Assembly: GCA_938084835.1 (NCBI GenBank)
Contig: CALKER010000006.1
Coordinates: 744,001-808,000 of the forward strand
Direction: 5' to 3'
DNA length: 64,000 bases
From: an uncultured Thermoguttaceae bacterium
GTDB lineage: Bacteria; Planctomycetota; Planctomycetia; Pirellulales; Thermoguttaceae
Shown here piece by piece: positions 37,487 to 46,518 of this stretch. Under the pieces are notes generated by a model. That model did no database searches. It was not told the DNA's origin and worked only from the letters and a program-made list of their open reading frames with translations. Position numbers and translations under genes: made by a program. Within the stretch, counting starts at the first letter, position 1. Each line of letters begins with the position of its first letter.

Positions 37487-39655
37487 CTACCTCGAAACGG
37501 ATCGGGCCATAGCATCTAAAGGCTCTTCCATTTTAAACTTATCCCCAAGCCTTTGTTCCACCAGCTGGGCCAGCTCCGGCAGGTCGCAAACCTCCAGTGC
37601 CCCGTGGACCAAATTAACCAGCCGAATTTTGTTATACCCTAGCTCCACACCGCTGCTCCAGGAGACTAGTGGGCGAACCAGTTTCACTGCCGAGAACAGT
37701 TCCGGCTCCAAAGCGGCTGCATGAAGGGCACTTGTGCCGAGGTAGCCAATCGAGACCAATTCTACGCCTTGGGAAGCATCTTGCCCTGTGCGAGGAGCCG
37801 CCAGTTGGTCTCGGAGCCAGCGGGCGGTTATGAGGAGATCCTCGGTTCTCATTCCTACGTAGGAGCGGCCCAAGAGGTAGGCTAAGTAGAAGTCCTGCCC
37901 ATCCGGCCCGTGGAGCTCAACGGAAAAGTATCGCTGGTTCGTGGCTTGAGTTTCACCGGTACCTCGCAGATCGACGGCCAACACTAGTTTGCCGGCTCGA
38001 ACTAAATCTTCGATGGGACCGCCGGGTTGGGCGTCAGCCTGTTTGCCGTCCTCATGAATGTACAGCACGCCACTCGTGGGCGACTCTCCAGCTGGGACAA
38101 ACAAGAGGGCAGGAAGAAAGATCCCCTTTTCCGGCCGGAAAACGAGTTTTTTGATTCGGTATCCCTCACGGTTGATCATCCCGCGCTCGTACACTTCGGG
38201 GGTGGGCAGTTCGGCCACGGGCCGAATGCCGGCAATTTGCCGGATCCGCTCGAACAATTCTGGTGTGGGCGCACGGGACCAGAGCTTCTTCCTTTGCTCG
38301 ACCAGTTCCCGGCCGTAAGCCCGATTAAGGTCGTACACCGATCTTGCTCCCGGGAGCAGCATTACCTCGCCAACGGGAGTGCACTGAAGATCCACTTTGG
38401 CAGGAACATCCAAGTCTTTCGGTTCGAAGACAGGCTCCTCGCGGCCGGCCAGCCACCGAAGCATCCACCGCGCCGCGGCTTCCCGAAGTTGCACAGAAAA
38501 ACCGTGTTTTTCATCGGTCTCAGTCAGCTCCATCCGCTCTGGATAACCCAAGCGGGCATAAAGGCGCTTAGCCATCCGGAAGCTCATCCAGGCATCTTCA
38601 ATTGGGAAGTAGTCATGCGTGGCAGCGAGGATCAACGTGGGAAGCGGTGCCCGCATCATGCAATAGTCTGCGTGATCCATTCCCAATTCCAACTGGCCGA
38701 CGATATTTTGCTCAGCATCTTGAGGACCGAGGGTATTAAGTAAACGCCCGTACAAGCTGCACAAGTAACAGCCGGGGGCCGCTGCGATAACCCGACTATC
38801 GAGTGCCATTAAGTAAGCCGTTTGCGTGCCGCCTCCACTTATACCAGTCGCCCCAATCCGCCCTGCGTCGACATCCGGGCGGGACTGCAAATAATCTACC
38901 GCCCGCATCGCATCCCAGATTTCAAAAAGGGCGGTGTTTCGGCCTAAAAGGATACTTCCTTTGCCAATCATGGTGTGCCCGGCGGTACCCCAAAGGGGAA
39001 ATTTTCCTTCAGGATCCTGCCATTGGTGGCGCTCCCCTTGATCGATGGGGTCGAAGACCAGACAGGCAAGGCCATTTAACGCCATAAGAGATGCGGCCGC
39101 CGCATAAGGCGGATATGCCTTAGCATCGTTGGAGTGTCCACAGGCAAGGACCACCCCGGGATAAGGCGGCATAAAGCGGTGTGGATCCGGCAAAAACAAG
39201 GCAGCGGTGACAAAAACACCGGGCAGACTTTCAAAAATAATTTTTTCCACCCGATAGCCCCGTCGTTGCAGCTGGCCAACTACCCTCGCGTTTAGGGGCG
39301 TCCGCTCCGCCGGCAGGCCGCCAATGCGCCGAAGGAACTCCTTTTTCAGATGGTTCTGATAAGCGGCAATCTGATCTGGGGTTTTACGGGCTTCGTAATT
39401 TTCCACCCATCTGTTTCGCGCCTCACTAATTTGGTCCAACAAATACCGCCTCATCATTTCCTGAGGTTTTTCGAGCTCGGGATCTCCGGACAATACGTTT
39501 AGCTCGGTCGACCTTCCTTGTTGACTAGATTGTGCTTCCGCAGATGAGCATGCTGGGGCCAAACTCCCTCCGAGCTGTCCTATTGCAAAGACGCCTGCTA
39601 ACCAGGCGGTCAACCGCTTGACAACTTTTCTGGCTTTAGAACTTTCCCAAGGCAT
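37487..39655 (-). CDS. Secreted acetyl-xylan-esterase-like alpha/beta hydrolase with tandem domains
   Basis: 722 residues from the ATG at 39655, preceded by TAGGAGGTGAT, an excellent ribosome site. A frame start at 39787 runs through a tandem repeat and is unlikely. A signal peptide covers residues 1-30. The first hydrolase domain has the nucleophile elbow GATGISGGGTQ. It also has the acid region PTLILAATHDYFPIED and the catalytic His in DEKHGFSVQLREAA. The second domain, from about residue 450, repeats the fold (GVLYIHEDG, LVLAVDLRGTGET). Its elbow reads SIGYLGTSALHAAAL, with no Ser at the nucleophile position, so it is probably non-catalytic. Family members deacetylate polysaccharides or hydrolyse small esters. 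Single gene. Confidence 0.8.
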   Translation of the reverse strand: MPWESSKARKVVKRLTAWLAGVFAIGQLGGSLAPACSSAEAQSSQQGRSTELNVLSGDPELEKPQEMMRRYLLDQISEARNRWVENYEARKTPDQIAAYQNHLKKEFLRRIGGLPAERTPLNARVVGQLQRRGYRVEKIIFESLPGVFVTAALFLPDPHRFMPPYPGVVLACGHSNDAKAYPPYAAAASLMALNGLACLVFDPIDQGERHQWQDPEGKFPLWGTAGHTMIGKGSILLGRNTALFEIWDAMRAVDYLQSRPDVDAGRIGATGISGGGTQTAYLMALDSRVIAAAPGCYLCSLYGRLLNTLGPQDAEQNIVGQLELGMDHADYCMMRAPLPTLILAATHDYFPIEDAWMSFRMAKRLYARLGYPERMELTETDEKHGFSVQLREAAARWMLRWLAGREEPVFEPKDLDVPAKVDLQCTPVGEVMLLPGARSVYDLNRAYGRELVEQRKKLWSRAPTPELFERIRQIAGIRPVAELPTPEVYERGMINREGYRIKKLVFRPEKGIFLPALLFVPAGESPTSGVLYIHEDGKQADAQPGGPIEDLVRAGKLVLAVDLRGTGETQATNQRYFSVELHGPDGQDFYLAYLLGRSYVGMRTEDLLITARWLRDQLAAPRTGQDASQGVELVSIGYLGTSALHAAALEPELFSAVKLVRPLVSWSSGVELGYNKIRLVNLVHGALEVCDLPELAQLVEQRLGDKFKMEEPLDAMARSVSR

Positions 39656-40091
39656 CCGATCACCTCCTATGCGGGCATGAGAACCGATCTGACCGCGCAA
39701 AGCTTTTTCAACCCCGTGAGAAGCGATACATTTATCCTTGGCACGTGAAAGACCTCTCCGAGGTAATATCTCCTGTAGTATCTCCAAATGTAATATCTCC
39801 TAAAATATCTCCAAAAATGTCTGAAAAATCCCAGTGACCTAACCCTGACTTAAGCCCAGTGGCATTGTACCACGGGGATGCATACTGGGCTAAAGCTCAC
39901 ACGTTTGGAACTATCGCACCTGGAGAAGCCTCCCCTGTGGAACCGCGGACCACGATGCCTAGCTGCCATTCTTTTTGTTTGGTGACTTTCTTTTGATCGG
40001 CCACTTTGCTATTTTTTACGAAGGGCGCCCGGTTTAATTTAATTTCCGAGCATAGGGAATTCAGTGTGGTGTTCGACAAGGGAAGTGTGTC
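39656..40091. other. Divergent promoter region between the esterase gene and the trehalose operon
   Basis: Holds the promoters of both units. It contains the tandem duplication at 39763-39818 and otherwise no gene. Confidence 0.6.
39763..39818. repeat. Tandem duplication with four GGAGATA boxes (minus strand)
   Basis: Two 27-bp copies start at 39763 and 39790 (GTAATATCTCCTGTAGTATC... and GTAATATCTCCTAAAATATC..., 23 of 27 identical). Read on the minus strand they give four GGAGATA boxes 13-14 bp apart, about 110-160 bp upstream of the esterase start. The regular phasing suits cooperative binding by a regulator. Confidence 0.65.
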
Positions 40092-40748
40092 ATGACATTT
40101 GTCATCAAGGATTGTGCTTTGATTTCGATGGCGACGGGGCTGCGGGCAGGGAATCTCAGCGAATTTAAAGCGACGCTTGCCCTAGCGCCGCTCGAGTGTG
40201 TTTATCATCATTTTTGGGGAGCTTTGTTACACACTCAATTTGACGATCCGGAATTTAAAAACGATTTTGCTGTGTGGGTTTATCGGGAGCTTCGGGATGA
40301 TGTGTTAGCGGAAATGTTAGCAGTTCTTGATCCGGCGGATTACGCTGATTTGGGGGATCTGCGAAGCGATATCATCGAGCTGATCGAGCAACGGTTGGAA
40401 CAGAAGGAGTGGTTGGCGTGGGTGCCGGCGGTGCGGCCCTTTTATTTTTTGCGCTCCCAAATAGTGGTGTTCGACACGGGTAAGCGGGCCGATAGTGTAG
40501 AGGAATTAGCGGAGCTGATGCCGGAGCTTTCCGCTGGGTCTGTGTTTTACCATGTGATTGACGCCAGGCGTAGATCGCCCGTAGGGTGTGACGATTTTTC
40601 TGCGTGGCTTGTTGGGCTTGGTGAAGAATATGCCCCGCTATGTCATTCGTTGGCGGAAATCGATCCTTACTTTGGCAGTCTCACTGACCTTCGTTGGCAA
40701 CTGGTTGAGGCTTTTCGAACGTTCTTGGAGGGGAGAGGAAGGGCATGA
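40092..40748 (+). CDS. DUF5752 family protein of the trehalose operon
   Basis: 218 residues, no signal peptide. It belongs to a family of unknown function repeatedly found beside trehalose or glucosyl-osmolyte genes. Motifs seen: ALAPLECVYHHFWGALL and PEFKNDFAVWVYREL near the N-terminus, AWVPAVRPFYFLRSQIVVFDTG in the middle, and SVFYHVIDARRRSP with DDFSAWL late. The His/Tyr-rich helices resemble a binding module. AAGGGAAG precedes the ATG. The stop overlaps the start of the next gene by ATGA, so translation is coupled. A regulatory or accessory role in trehalose synthesis is inferred from context alone. Confidence 0.8.
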   Translation: MTFVIKDCALISMATGLRAGNLSEFKATLALAPLECVYHHFWGALLHTQFDDPEFKNDFAVWVYRELRDDVLAEMLAVLDPADYADLGDLRSDIIELIEQRLEQKEWLAWVPAVRPFYFLRSQIVVFDTGKRADSVEELAELMPELSAGSVFYHVIDARRRSPVGCDDFSAWLVGLGEEYAPLCHSLAEIDPYFGSLTDLRWQLVEAFRTFLEGRGRA

Positions 40749-41998
40749 CGGGGCTTTTGGAGCGTTATGCGGAAGTGGCAGGCAGCGATGCCGTGATGCA
40801 GCTTCGTCAGTTGGCGGAGCCGCTTCAAGGAATGAAAGTGGTGCATGTCAACTCCACGAAAGTAGGAGGTGGAGTAGCAGAGATTCTCTCCCAGCTGATC
40901 CCTTTGTTGCGGGAGTTAGGGCTGGATGCCGAATGGCACGTCATCGAGGGAAGCCCGGCCTTTTTTGTGTGCACCAAGAAGTTTCATAATTCCCTGCAAG
41001 GGGCGCCCGACCTGCCTTTTGAGGAAGAACTTCAGATTTATGAGCGGGTCAATGCGGAAAATGCCGAGCGATTGGCGCCTGTGCTCAAGGAGGCTGAGGT
41101 TGTCTTCATTGATGACCCCCAGCCTGCGGCAATGATTCGCTATTTCCCACAGCGTAAGGGAAAGTGGATTTGGCGCTGCCACATTGATGCCAGCCATCCG
41201 GACCGGCGGGTGTGGAAGTACCTCCGGCAGTTTTTAAAAGATTACGACGCTAGTATTTTTTCTCTTCCGGACTTTGCGCGGATGTTGCCTCACCCGCAAT
41301 ACGTCATTCCCCCAGCAATCGATCCCTTCAGTGGAAAAAATTGTGAGCTATCCGAGGAGTTCATTCAGGGTGTGGTGAAAGATTTCAATTTGGACCCGAG
41401 CTGCCCGCTGCTCGTTCAAATCTCGCGTTTTGATCGATTTAAGGATCCGTTGGGAGTGATTAAAGCATTCCGGCTGGCTAAGTCGTTCTTCCCGTCTGCG
41501 CAGCTAGTGCTTGCGGGAGGCGGAGCCACCGACGATCCAGAGGGCGGAACCGTATTGGCAGAGGTGCACGCCGCTGCCCTGGGCGATCCTGCCATTCATG
41601 TCCTTGAGCTACCAAGTGATGCCCACCGTATCGTAAATGCTCTTCAGCGAGTAGCGTGGATCGTGCTGCAGAAGTCGCTCCGCGAAGGGTTTGGGCTAAC
41701 CGTGACGGAAGCCCTGTGGAAAGGAAAGCCCGTCATCGGAGGTAATGCTGGTGGAATTCGTTTACAGGTCATTAATCATCACACCGGTTTTCTTGTCAGC
41801 TCTCCAGAGGGCGCAGCGATGAGGATCCGCTATTTGCTGCAAAGGCCGGAGAATGCGCGTCGGATGGGGGAAAAGGGTCGGAGATACGTTCGAGAGAACT
41901 TCCTAATGACTCGGCTGGCGCGTGATCACCTCACCCTCATGTTAGCTCTCCTCCACCGGGAAACGGAGAGGATTGATACCACGCAATGGAAATCCTGA
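40745..41998 (+). CDS. treT: GT4 glycosyltransferase, trehalose synthase (TreT-like)
   Basis: 417 residues. TreT joins NDP-glucose and glucose to form trehalose in one step, and the reaction is reversible. The GT-B N-domain opens with MKVVHVNSTKVGGGVAEIL, the acceptor-side glycine-rich loop of this family. FIDDPQP and IWRCHIDASHPD are characteristic of TreT. The C-domain has LLVQISRFDRFKDPLGVI and the retaining GT4 E-x7-E motif in REGFGLTVTEALWKGKPVIGG around residue 318. It overlaps the upstream gene by 4 bp and otsB by 13 bp. Sugar-nucleotide preference cannot be read. A related sucrose or glucosylglycerol activity is possible but less likely. Confidence 0.82.
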   Translation: MTGLLERYAEVAGSDAVMQLRQLAEPLQGMKVVHVNSTKVGGGVAEILSQLIPLLRELGLDAEWHVIEGSPAFFVCTKKFHNSLQGAPDLPFEEELQIYERVNAENAERLAPVLKEAEVVFIDDPQPAAMIRYFPQRKGKWIWRCHIDASHPDRRVWKYLRQFLKDYDASIFSLPDFARMLPHPQYVIPPAIDPFSGKNCELSEEFIQGVVKDFNLDPSCPLLVQISRFDRFKDPLGVIKAFRLAKSFFPSAQLVLAGGGATDDPEGGTVLAEVHAAALGDPAIHVLELPSDAHRIVNALQRVAWIVLQKSLREGFGLTVTEALWKGKPVIGGNAGGIRLQVINHHTGFLVSSPEGAAMRIRYLLQRPENARRMGEKGRRYVRENFLMTRLARDHLTLMLALLHRETERIDTTQWKS

Positions 41999-42780
41999 AA
42001 CATCCAGAAAAGCTGGTGAACACATTCCAAAAATTGCGGGCCGGGGCTAAAGGGATCTTGTTATGTGACTATGATGGGACCTTAGCTCCATTTCGGGAGG
42101 ACCCATTGCAGGCAACACCTTATCCTTGGGTGCCTGATCTCCTTACGGACATGAGGGGGATGGGCGTCCGCGTCGTCCTCGTGACGGGGCGCAGGGCTGC
42201 AGATCTCCATGGCCTTCTGCCGCTTTCGGGTTTGGAAATCTGGGGAAGCCATGGCCGAGAACACATTGCCGAAGATGGGCGATACACTGCTTGGCAGTCG
42301 GAGCCCGCGGCAGAAGCCTTGCTTGATCATTGGCACCAGCAGCTCCGGGAGCTAATGCCGCATGTCCGAATGGAAAGAAAGGTGGGCTGCTTAGCAGTTC
42401 ATTTTCGGGGACTTCCCTCCGCTGACAAGGTACTGCTCGAAGGGGAGATGGAGAAGCTTCGTCAACGTCTTGATGTGGCAGGTATCTTGAAAATAAAAGC
42501 CTTCCACCTTGGGTGCGAGCTGGTAGCGCCCGGGCCAAATAAAGGTGATGTGGTTCGGGAAATCCTTGCCCAAGAACGGGCTACTGAGGTGGCACCGGTC
42601 TATTTGGGAGATGACGTGACCGATGAAGACGCCTTCGCAGCTTTGGGGGACCAGGGCCTTCGAGTTCTCGTCAGTGTGAACCCGCGACCGACACATGCGG
42701 ATATCCGTTTGGAGAGTCCGGCGGAGGTGTTAGAGTTCTTCCGGAATTTCCGAGAAGCAGCAAGGAGGGGGGGCCAATGA
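41986..42780 (+). CDS. otsB: Trehalose-6-phosphate phosphatase
   Basis: 264 residues. Dephosphorylates trehalose-6-phosphate. The HAD motif I DYDGTLAP contains Asp28 (nucleophile) and Asp30 (general acid). VTGRRAADL is motif II with its Thr. The cap domain holds WGSHGREH, and LGDDVTDEDAF gives the motif IV acidic residues near 206-216. The start lies inside the end of treT (13-bp overlap), and the stop overlaps the otsA start by 4 bp. These overlaps imply one translationally coupled mRNA. The protein is cytosolic, with normal family length. Confidence 0.95.
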   Translation: MEILKHPEKLVNTFQKLRAGAKGILLCDYDGTLAPFREDPLQATPYPWVPDLLTDMRGMGVRVVLVTGRRAADLHGLLPLSGLEIWGSHGREHIAEDGRYTAWQSEPAAEALLDHWHQQLRELMPHVRMERKVGCLAVHFRGLPSADKVLLEGEMEKLRQRLDVAGILKIKAFHLGCELVAPGPNKGDVVREILAQERATEVAPVYLGDDVTDEDAFAALGDQGLRVLVSVNPRPTHADIRLESPAEVLEFFRNFREAARRGGQ

Positions 42781-44285
42781 CTGGCAAAAAGGCGCAGCGA
42801 CTGCTAATCGTTTCCAATCGGCTGCCTTTGCGTCTGGTTCGAAAAGAAGGACAGTGGCAACTGGAGAGAGGCAGCGGCGGGTTGGTGACAGCGCTTGCCC
42901 CGGTTTTGCGAAACCGGGGTGGCGTGTGGACTGGTTGGCCTGGGGTTGCAGCCGAGGATTGTCCGGAAAACCTCTTAGAGTTATTAAACCAGGCAGGACA
43001 AAATTTGGGTTACCAAATTGTTCCCGTGGCGTTGAGCCGGAGGGAACAGCGGCTTTTTTATGATGGTTTCTCGAACGAAGTGATCTGGCCTTTGTTTCAT
43101 GAATTTCCCACTCTAGCGCGGTTTAAGCCGGCTTATTGGGTTGCTTATCAACAGGTGAACCGCAAATATGCCGAAACTGTTGCTGCTCAAAGCGAGCCCA
43201 CCCAGTTCATCTGGGTGCACGATTATCACCTCATGTTGGTGGCCGAAGAGCTACGGGCTCTCGGCGTCAACACTTATCTGGCTTTCTTCCTCCATATTCC
43301 CTTCCCACCTCTAGATATGTTTTTGAAAATTCCCTGGAGATTGGAAATTTTGCGGGGCCTTTTAGCATTTGACTTGTTGGGTTTTCAGACAGCCCGCGAC
43401 CGAAGAAACTTTTTGGAGTGTTTACGTGCCCTAATGCCCAACGTCAAATGGCGAGGACGCGGGCGAGTTGTGGTGGGGAGGATTAACGGGCGGGAAGTGC
43501 GGATCGGTGATTTCCCCATCTCGATCGACTACCGATCGTTCGTGCGTCGGGCAAACTCCCCGGAGGTTTTAGCTGTTCTTGCCACCATCCGTCACCGATT
43601 GCCCGACCGTAAGATTCTCCTTGGGGTGGATCGTTTAGACTACACCAAGGGAATTCCGCACCGGTTGGAAGCGTTCCGCCAAGCGCTGCGGACCCACGCA
43701 GATTTACATCAAAAGGTCACCCTGGTCCAGATCGTAGTACCCAGTCGCACGGAAGTGCGACAATATCGGCGCCTGCGTGCAGAAATTGAGCGATTGGTGG
43801 GGGCTATCAACGGGGAATTCACTCGGCCAGGATGGGTGCCCATTCATTATGTTTTTCGCTCTCTTTCGCCTGAGGAATTGCTTGGTTTCTATCGCGCGGC
43901 GGACATCGCTTTGGTCACTCCCCTGAAAGATGGCATGAATTTGATCGCCAAAGAGTTTTGCGTGACTAATGTTGATAATAATGGTGTTCTCATCCTCAGC
44001 GAATTTGCGGGCGCGGCCTCACAACTGCAAAATGGGGCAATCCTCGTAAACCCGTTCCACATTCAAGAAGTTGCTGCGGCAATTTATCAGGCGTGCACAA
44101 TGGCGATAACTGAGCGTAAGCGCCACATGAAAAGGCTCCGCCAGATCATTCGGAAGCAAGATATTTATTGGTGGGTTGATTCGTTCCTTCGAAGTGCTAT
44201 TGCTAAGGATCTAAGCGAGTTCCCGCAGTTAGAGGAGTATTTGCCTCTAAGCGCTAATCCGGAGCCAGTTCGAAGCTCGCTTTAG
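42777..44285 (+). CDS. otsA: Alpha,alpha-trehalose-6-phosphate synthase
   Basis: 502 residues. Makes trehalose-6-phosphate from NDP-glucose and glucose-6-phosphate. It is a GT20 enzyme of normal length. The N-terminus [14 protein letters not shown] holds the Arg/Asn loop. [11 protein letters not shown] follows, then [16 protein letters not shown] with the HDYHL acceptor motif. [21 protein letters not shown] is the donor phosphate site, and [15 protein letters not shown] contains the conserved Glu-bearing loop. It starts 4 bp before the otsB stop. A strong terminator overlaps its stop codon, so it ends the operon. Confidence 0.96.
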   Translation: MTGKKAQRLLIVSNRLPLRLVRKEGQWQLERGSGGLVTALAPVLRNRGGVWTGWPGVAAEDCPENLLELLNQAGQNLGYQIVPVALSRREQRLFYDGFSNEVIWPLFHEFPTLARFKPAYWVAYQQVNRKYAETVAAQSEPTQFIWVHDYHLMLVAEELRALGVNTYLAFFLHIPFPPLDMFLKIPWRLEILRGLLAFDLLGFQTARDRRNFLECLRALMPNVKWRGRGRVVVGRINGREVRIGDFPISIDYRSFVRRANSPEVLAVLATIRHRLPDRKILLGVDRLDYTKGIPHRLEAFRQALRTHADLHQKVTLVQIVVPSRTEVRQYRRLRAEIERLVGAINGEFTRPGWVPIHYVFRSLSPEELLGFYRAADIALVTPLKDGMNLIAKEFCVTNVDNNGVLILSEFAGAASQLQNGAILVNPFHIQEVAAAIYQACTMAITERKRHMKRLRQIIRKQDIYWWVDSFLRSAIAKDLSEFPQLEEYLPLSANPEPVRSSL

Positions 44286-44301
44286 CTGGAACTGCTTTTT
44301 T
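44266..44301 (+). terminator. Terminator of the trehalose operon
   Basis: CAGTTC (44266-44271) pairs with GAACTG (44289-44294). An inner AGCT/AGCT stem encloses a 6-nt loop, and TTTTTT follows at 44296-44301. The hairpin overlaps the last otsA codons and its stop. Confidence 0.8.
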
Positions 44302-44479
44302 CAATCACCGCTGCCGCGGGAATGGCGAACTGACGTGGTCGACCAGCCGTCCGAGGGAGAGCTGTCTTATTTTCGAGGCCCGTCACGTGGCTGATGGTCG
44401 ACCCGGTGACGTCGGACTCGCTTCCTGCAGTGGACCTTTTTCATTTCATCAATTAGAGACATGAATTAAGATACTTTGT

Positions 44480-46456
44480 TTACACCGTGTGTGTCGTGGA
44501 CGAACGTGGCTGTGCCGATAGGCCAGCCGAAAGAATGGGAAGTCGCCGAAACATCCACGCCCCTGAAGAATCGTCGCCAATGAAGAAAGCTGGTGCAAGC
44601 CGCTCTCTCTTCCATTGGCTTGCGCCCCACATACGCAAGAATTTTTCAACCCACTCGCTAAGTTGCTCTTGCGAAAATTGGAGTAACCGCGGGGCCAGAT
44701 GGGTGGCGACTTCGCCGATCGGTATCTCATCCCGGAGAATGGCTTCCTCAATGGCTTCAAGAACGATATAAGGCATGACCTCGCCTTCGTCAGTTTGCCC
44801 GCTCTCCGGCGGACGAAGCTCTGCACTTGGCGGCAGGCTGTTGACCAAGGAAAGAACCGGAAATGGCCCAATGCCAGTCGGGCCAACGCGCTCCAGCCAC
44901 ACCAGCCACTTCCGCAAAAATGCTTTGCTAACGCAGCCGAGAGGCGCAATCCCTCCGCAGGTATCGCCGTCCATGGTTGCGTAGCCAACCACTGCCTCGG
45001 ACCGGTTCCCAGTGGCTACGAACAATTTTCCCTCCGCATTGGCCAATAACCACCCCAGAGGAGCTCGCACCCGGGACTGGATGTTTTGCAACGCCACATC
45101 GTCCGTTTCCCAACGGAGAGGGCGCCCGAGCACCTTCTCTGCAGCTTGAACATAAAGATGCACGATTGGGTCGATAGGCACGACCGCAAGTGGTACCGCA
45201 AGGGCGTCGGCCACAGCTTGAGCCGCACGCCGTGAGGCCTCGGAGCTATTACAACTTGGCTGGAAAACCAGGCGGAGAACACGACGAAGGACTCCTTCCA
45301 CCGAGTGTTCCTCGGCCAATTCGGGAAAGTAGGCCAAGGTGCGAAGAAAGGTATCTCGTCCCAGTTCTTCGTACGCCCACCGAATGGCAAGAGCGATAAG
45401 AGTGGCGATGGCAGATGAATCGGCACCGCCGCTAAGATTTACTACGTAACCCCGGGCCCGGGTTTTCCTCATATAGTCAAAAAGCCCCAGGGCTTCCGCA
45501 CGTGCAAACTCCTCTTCCCTCAAATACTCCGATTGCTCCCACCGAGCAGGGCTTGGCCCACATGTCAGTCTTTTTTCCGCACCGTAAGAAACCTTGGGGG
45601 ACAGATCAAGCCGTAGCGCCGGAATGGCTACAGTCCCTTCTGCTTTTTCCTTTGTTGTGGCTGCGGCGGTTGCGCGAGGCGAAAAACGCACGGAACAAAC
45701 AACGGTGTTTACCTGGCGAAAACTAAGCCGACTGGATGCCGTGTAACGCCCGTCCGGAGTTACAACAAGCACACTGCCGTCGTAAATTATTCGGCCGGCC
45801 TCATTGCCCAATAAGTTTGCGGAAAGATACGTCGCTCCGGTTTTCTGGGCGTGCTCTATGAGGAGCTGGCACCGCCGACTGAATCTACCTAAGCCGAAAG
45901 GGTCCGCTACCGGGTTAAGGATTAAATCAACATTTTCACCGGCTGGAGAGTCACTCACACAATCCTCGCCGATTCGTACTTGGAAGAGTAGGTCCTGCCA
46001 CTTGAAAGTCAGATCACCTACGGGCACGCTGCGGCCGTCCACGGCTGCGACGGCCCTCTTTCCGGCAGGCCAACTCCGAAACCAACGATCTTCGTGACGA
46101 GGCGGGTCGGTGCTGATCCTCGTCTTGAAAGCTACAGCTTGTAATGATCCGTCCACAATAACGGCGCATGCATTGTAAAGTGCGCCCTCATACCACCAGG
46201 GAACGCCGACGGCTACGATGAGCTCGCGCGTATGTGGTACGAGATTCCGCAGTGCGTCAACACTAGCCTGCCGAAGGAGCGGCAGCCTCCAGGCGTCCTC
46301 ACATCCATAGCCGGAAAGACACAGCTCGGGGAAGCACACAATGATCGCCCCGGTCGCACGGGCCTCTTCGATCCCCGCGACTAACCGGTGTAAATTCCCC
46401 TCCCAATCAAACGGCGTCTGATTAACTGCGATGCCAGCTAGCACCAAGGCGTCCAT
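44480..46456 (-). CDS. nadE: Glutamine-dependent NAD+ synthetase
   Basis: 658 residues from the ATG at 46456, with AGGGAG about 8 nt upstream. An ATG at 46486 would add 10 residues. Converts nicotinate adenine dinucleotide to NAD+ using glutamine. The N-terminal nitrilase-type glutaminase (about 1-270) has the catalytic Glu44 in CFPELCLSG, a Lys in AVAFKTRIS and the Cys in RIGEDCVSD. The C-terminal synthetase domain has the ATP-pyrophosphatase P-loop NLSGGADSSAIATL. AEGKLFVATGNRSEAVVGYATMDGD closes the site. The two-domain form is the glutamine-using type. It follows pncB by 62 bp on the same strand and is probably co-transcribed, giving a nicotinate salvage route. Confidence 0.95.
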   Translation of the reverse strand: MDALVLAGIAVNQTPFDWEGNLHRLVAGIEEARATGAIIVCFPELCLSGYGCEDAWRLPLLRQASVDALRNLVPHTRELIVAVGVPWWYEGALYNACAVIVDGSLQAVAFKTRISTDPPRHEDRWFRSWPAGKRAVAAVDGRSVPVGDLTFKWQDLLFQVRIGEDCVSDSPAGENVDLILNPVADPFGLGRFSRRCQLLIEHAQKTGATYLSANLLGNEAGRIIYDGSVLVVTPDGRYTASSRLSFRQVNTVVCSVRFSPRATAAATTKEKAEGTVAIPALRLDLSPKVSYGAEKRLTCGPSPARWEQSEYLREEEFARAEALGLFDYMRKTRARGYVVNLSGGADSSAIATLIALAIRWAYEELGRDTFLRTLAYFPELAEEHSVEGVLRRVLRLVFQPSCNSSEASRRAAQAVADALAVPLAVVPIDPIVHLYVQAAEKVLGRPLRWETDDVALQNIQSRVRAPLGWLLANAEGKLFVATGNRSEAVVGYATMDGDTCGGIAPLGCVSKAFLRKWLVWLERVGPTGIGPFPVLSLVNSLPPSAELRPPESGQTDEGEVMPYIVLEAIEEAILRDEIPIGEVATHLAPRLLQFSQEQLSEWVEKFLRMWGASQWKRERLAPAFFIGDDSSGAWMFRRLPILSAGLSAQPRSSTTHTV

Positions 46457-46518
46457 GGTCAAGCTCCCTGTGGAACCGTTCGCCACCAGACGTGGGGTGA
46501 CTTTTCCTTACTTGGGCC

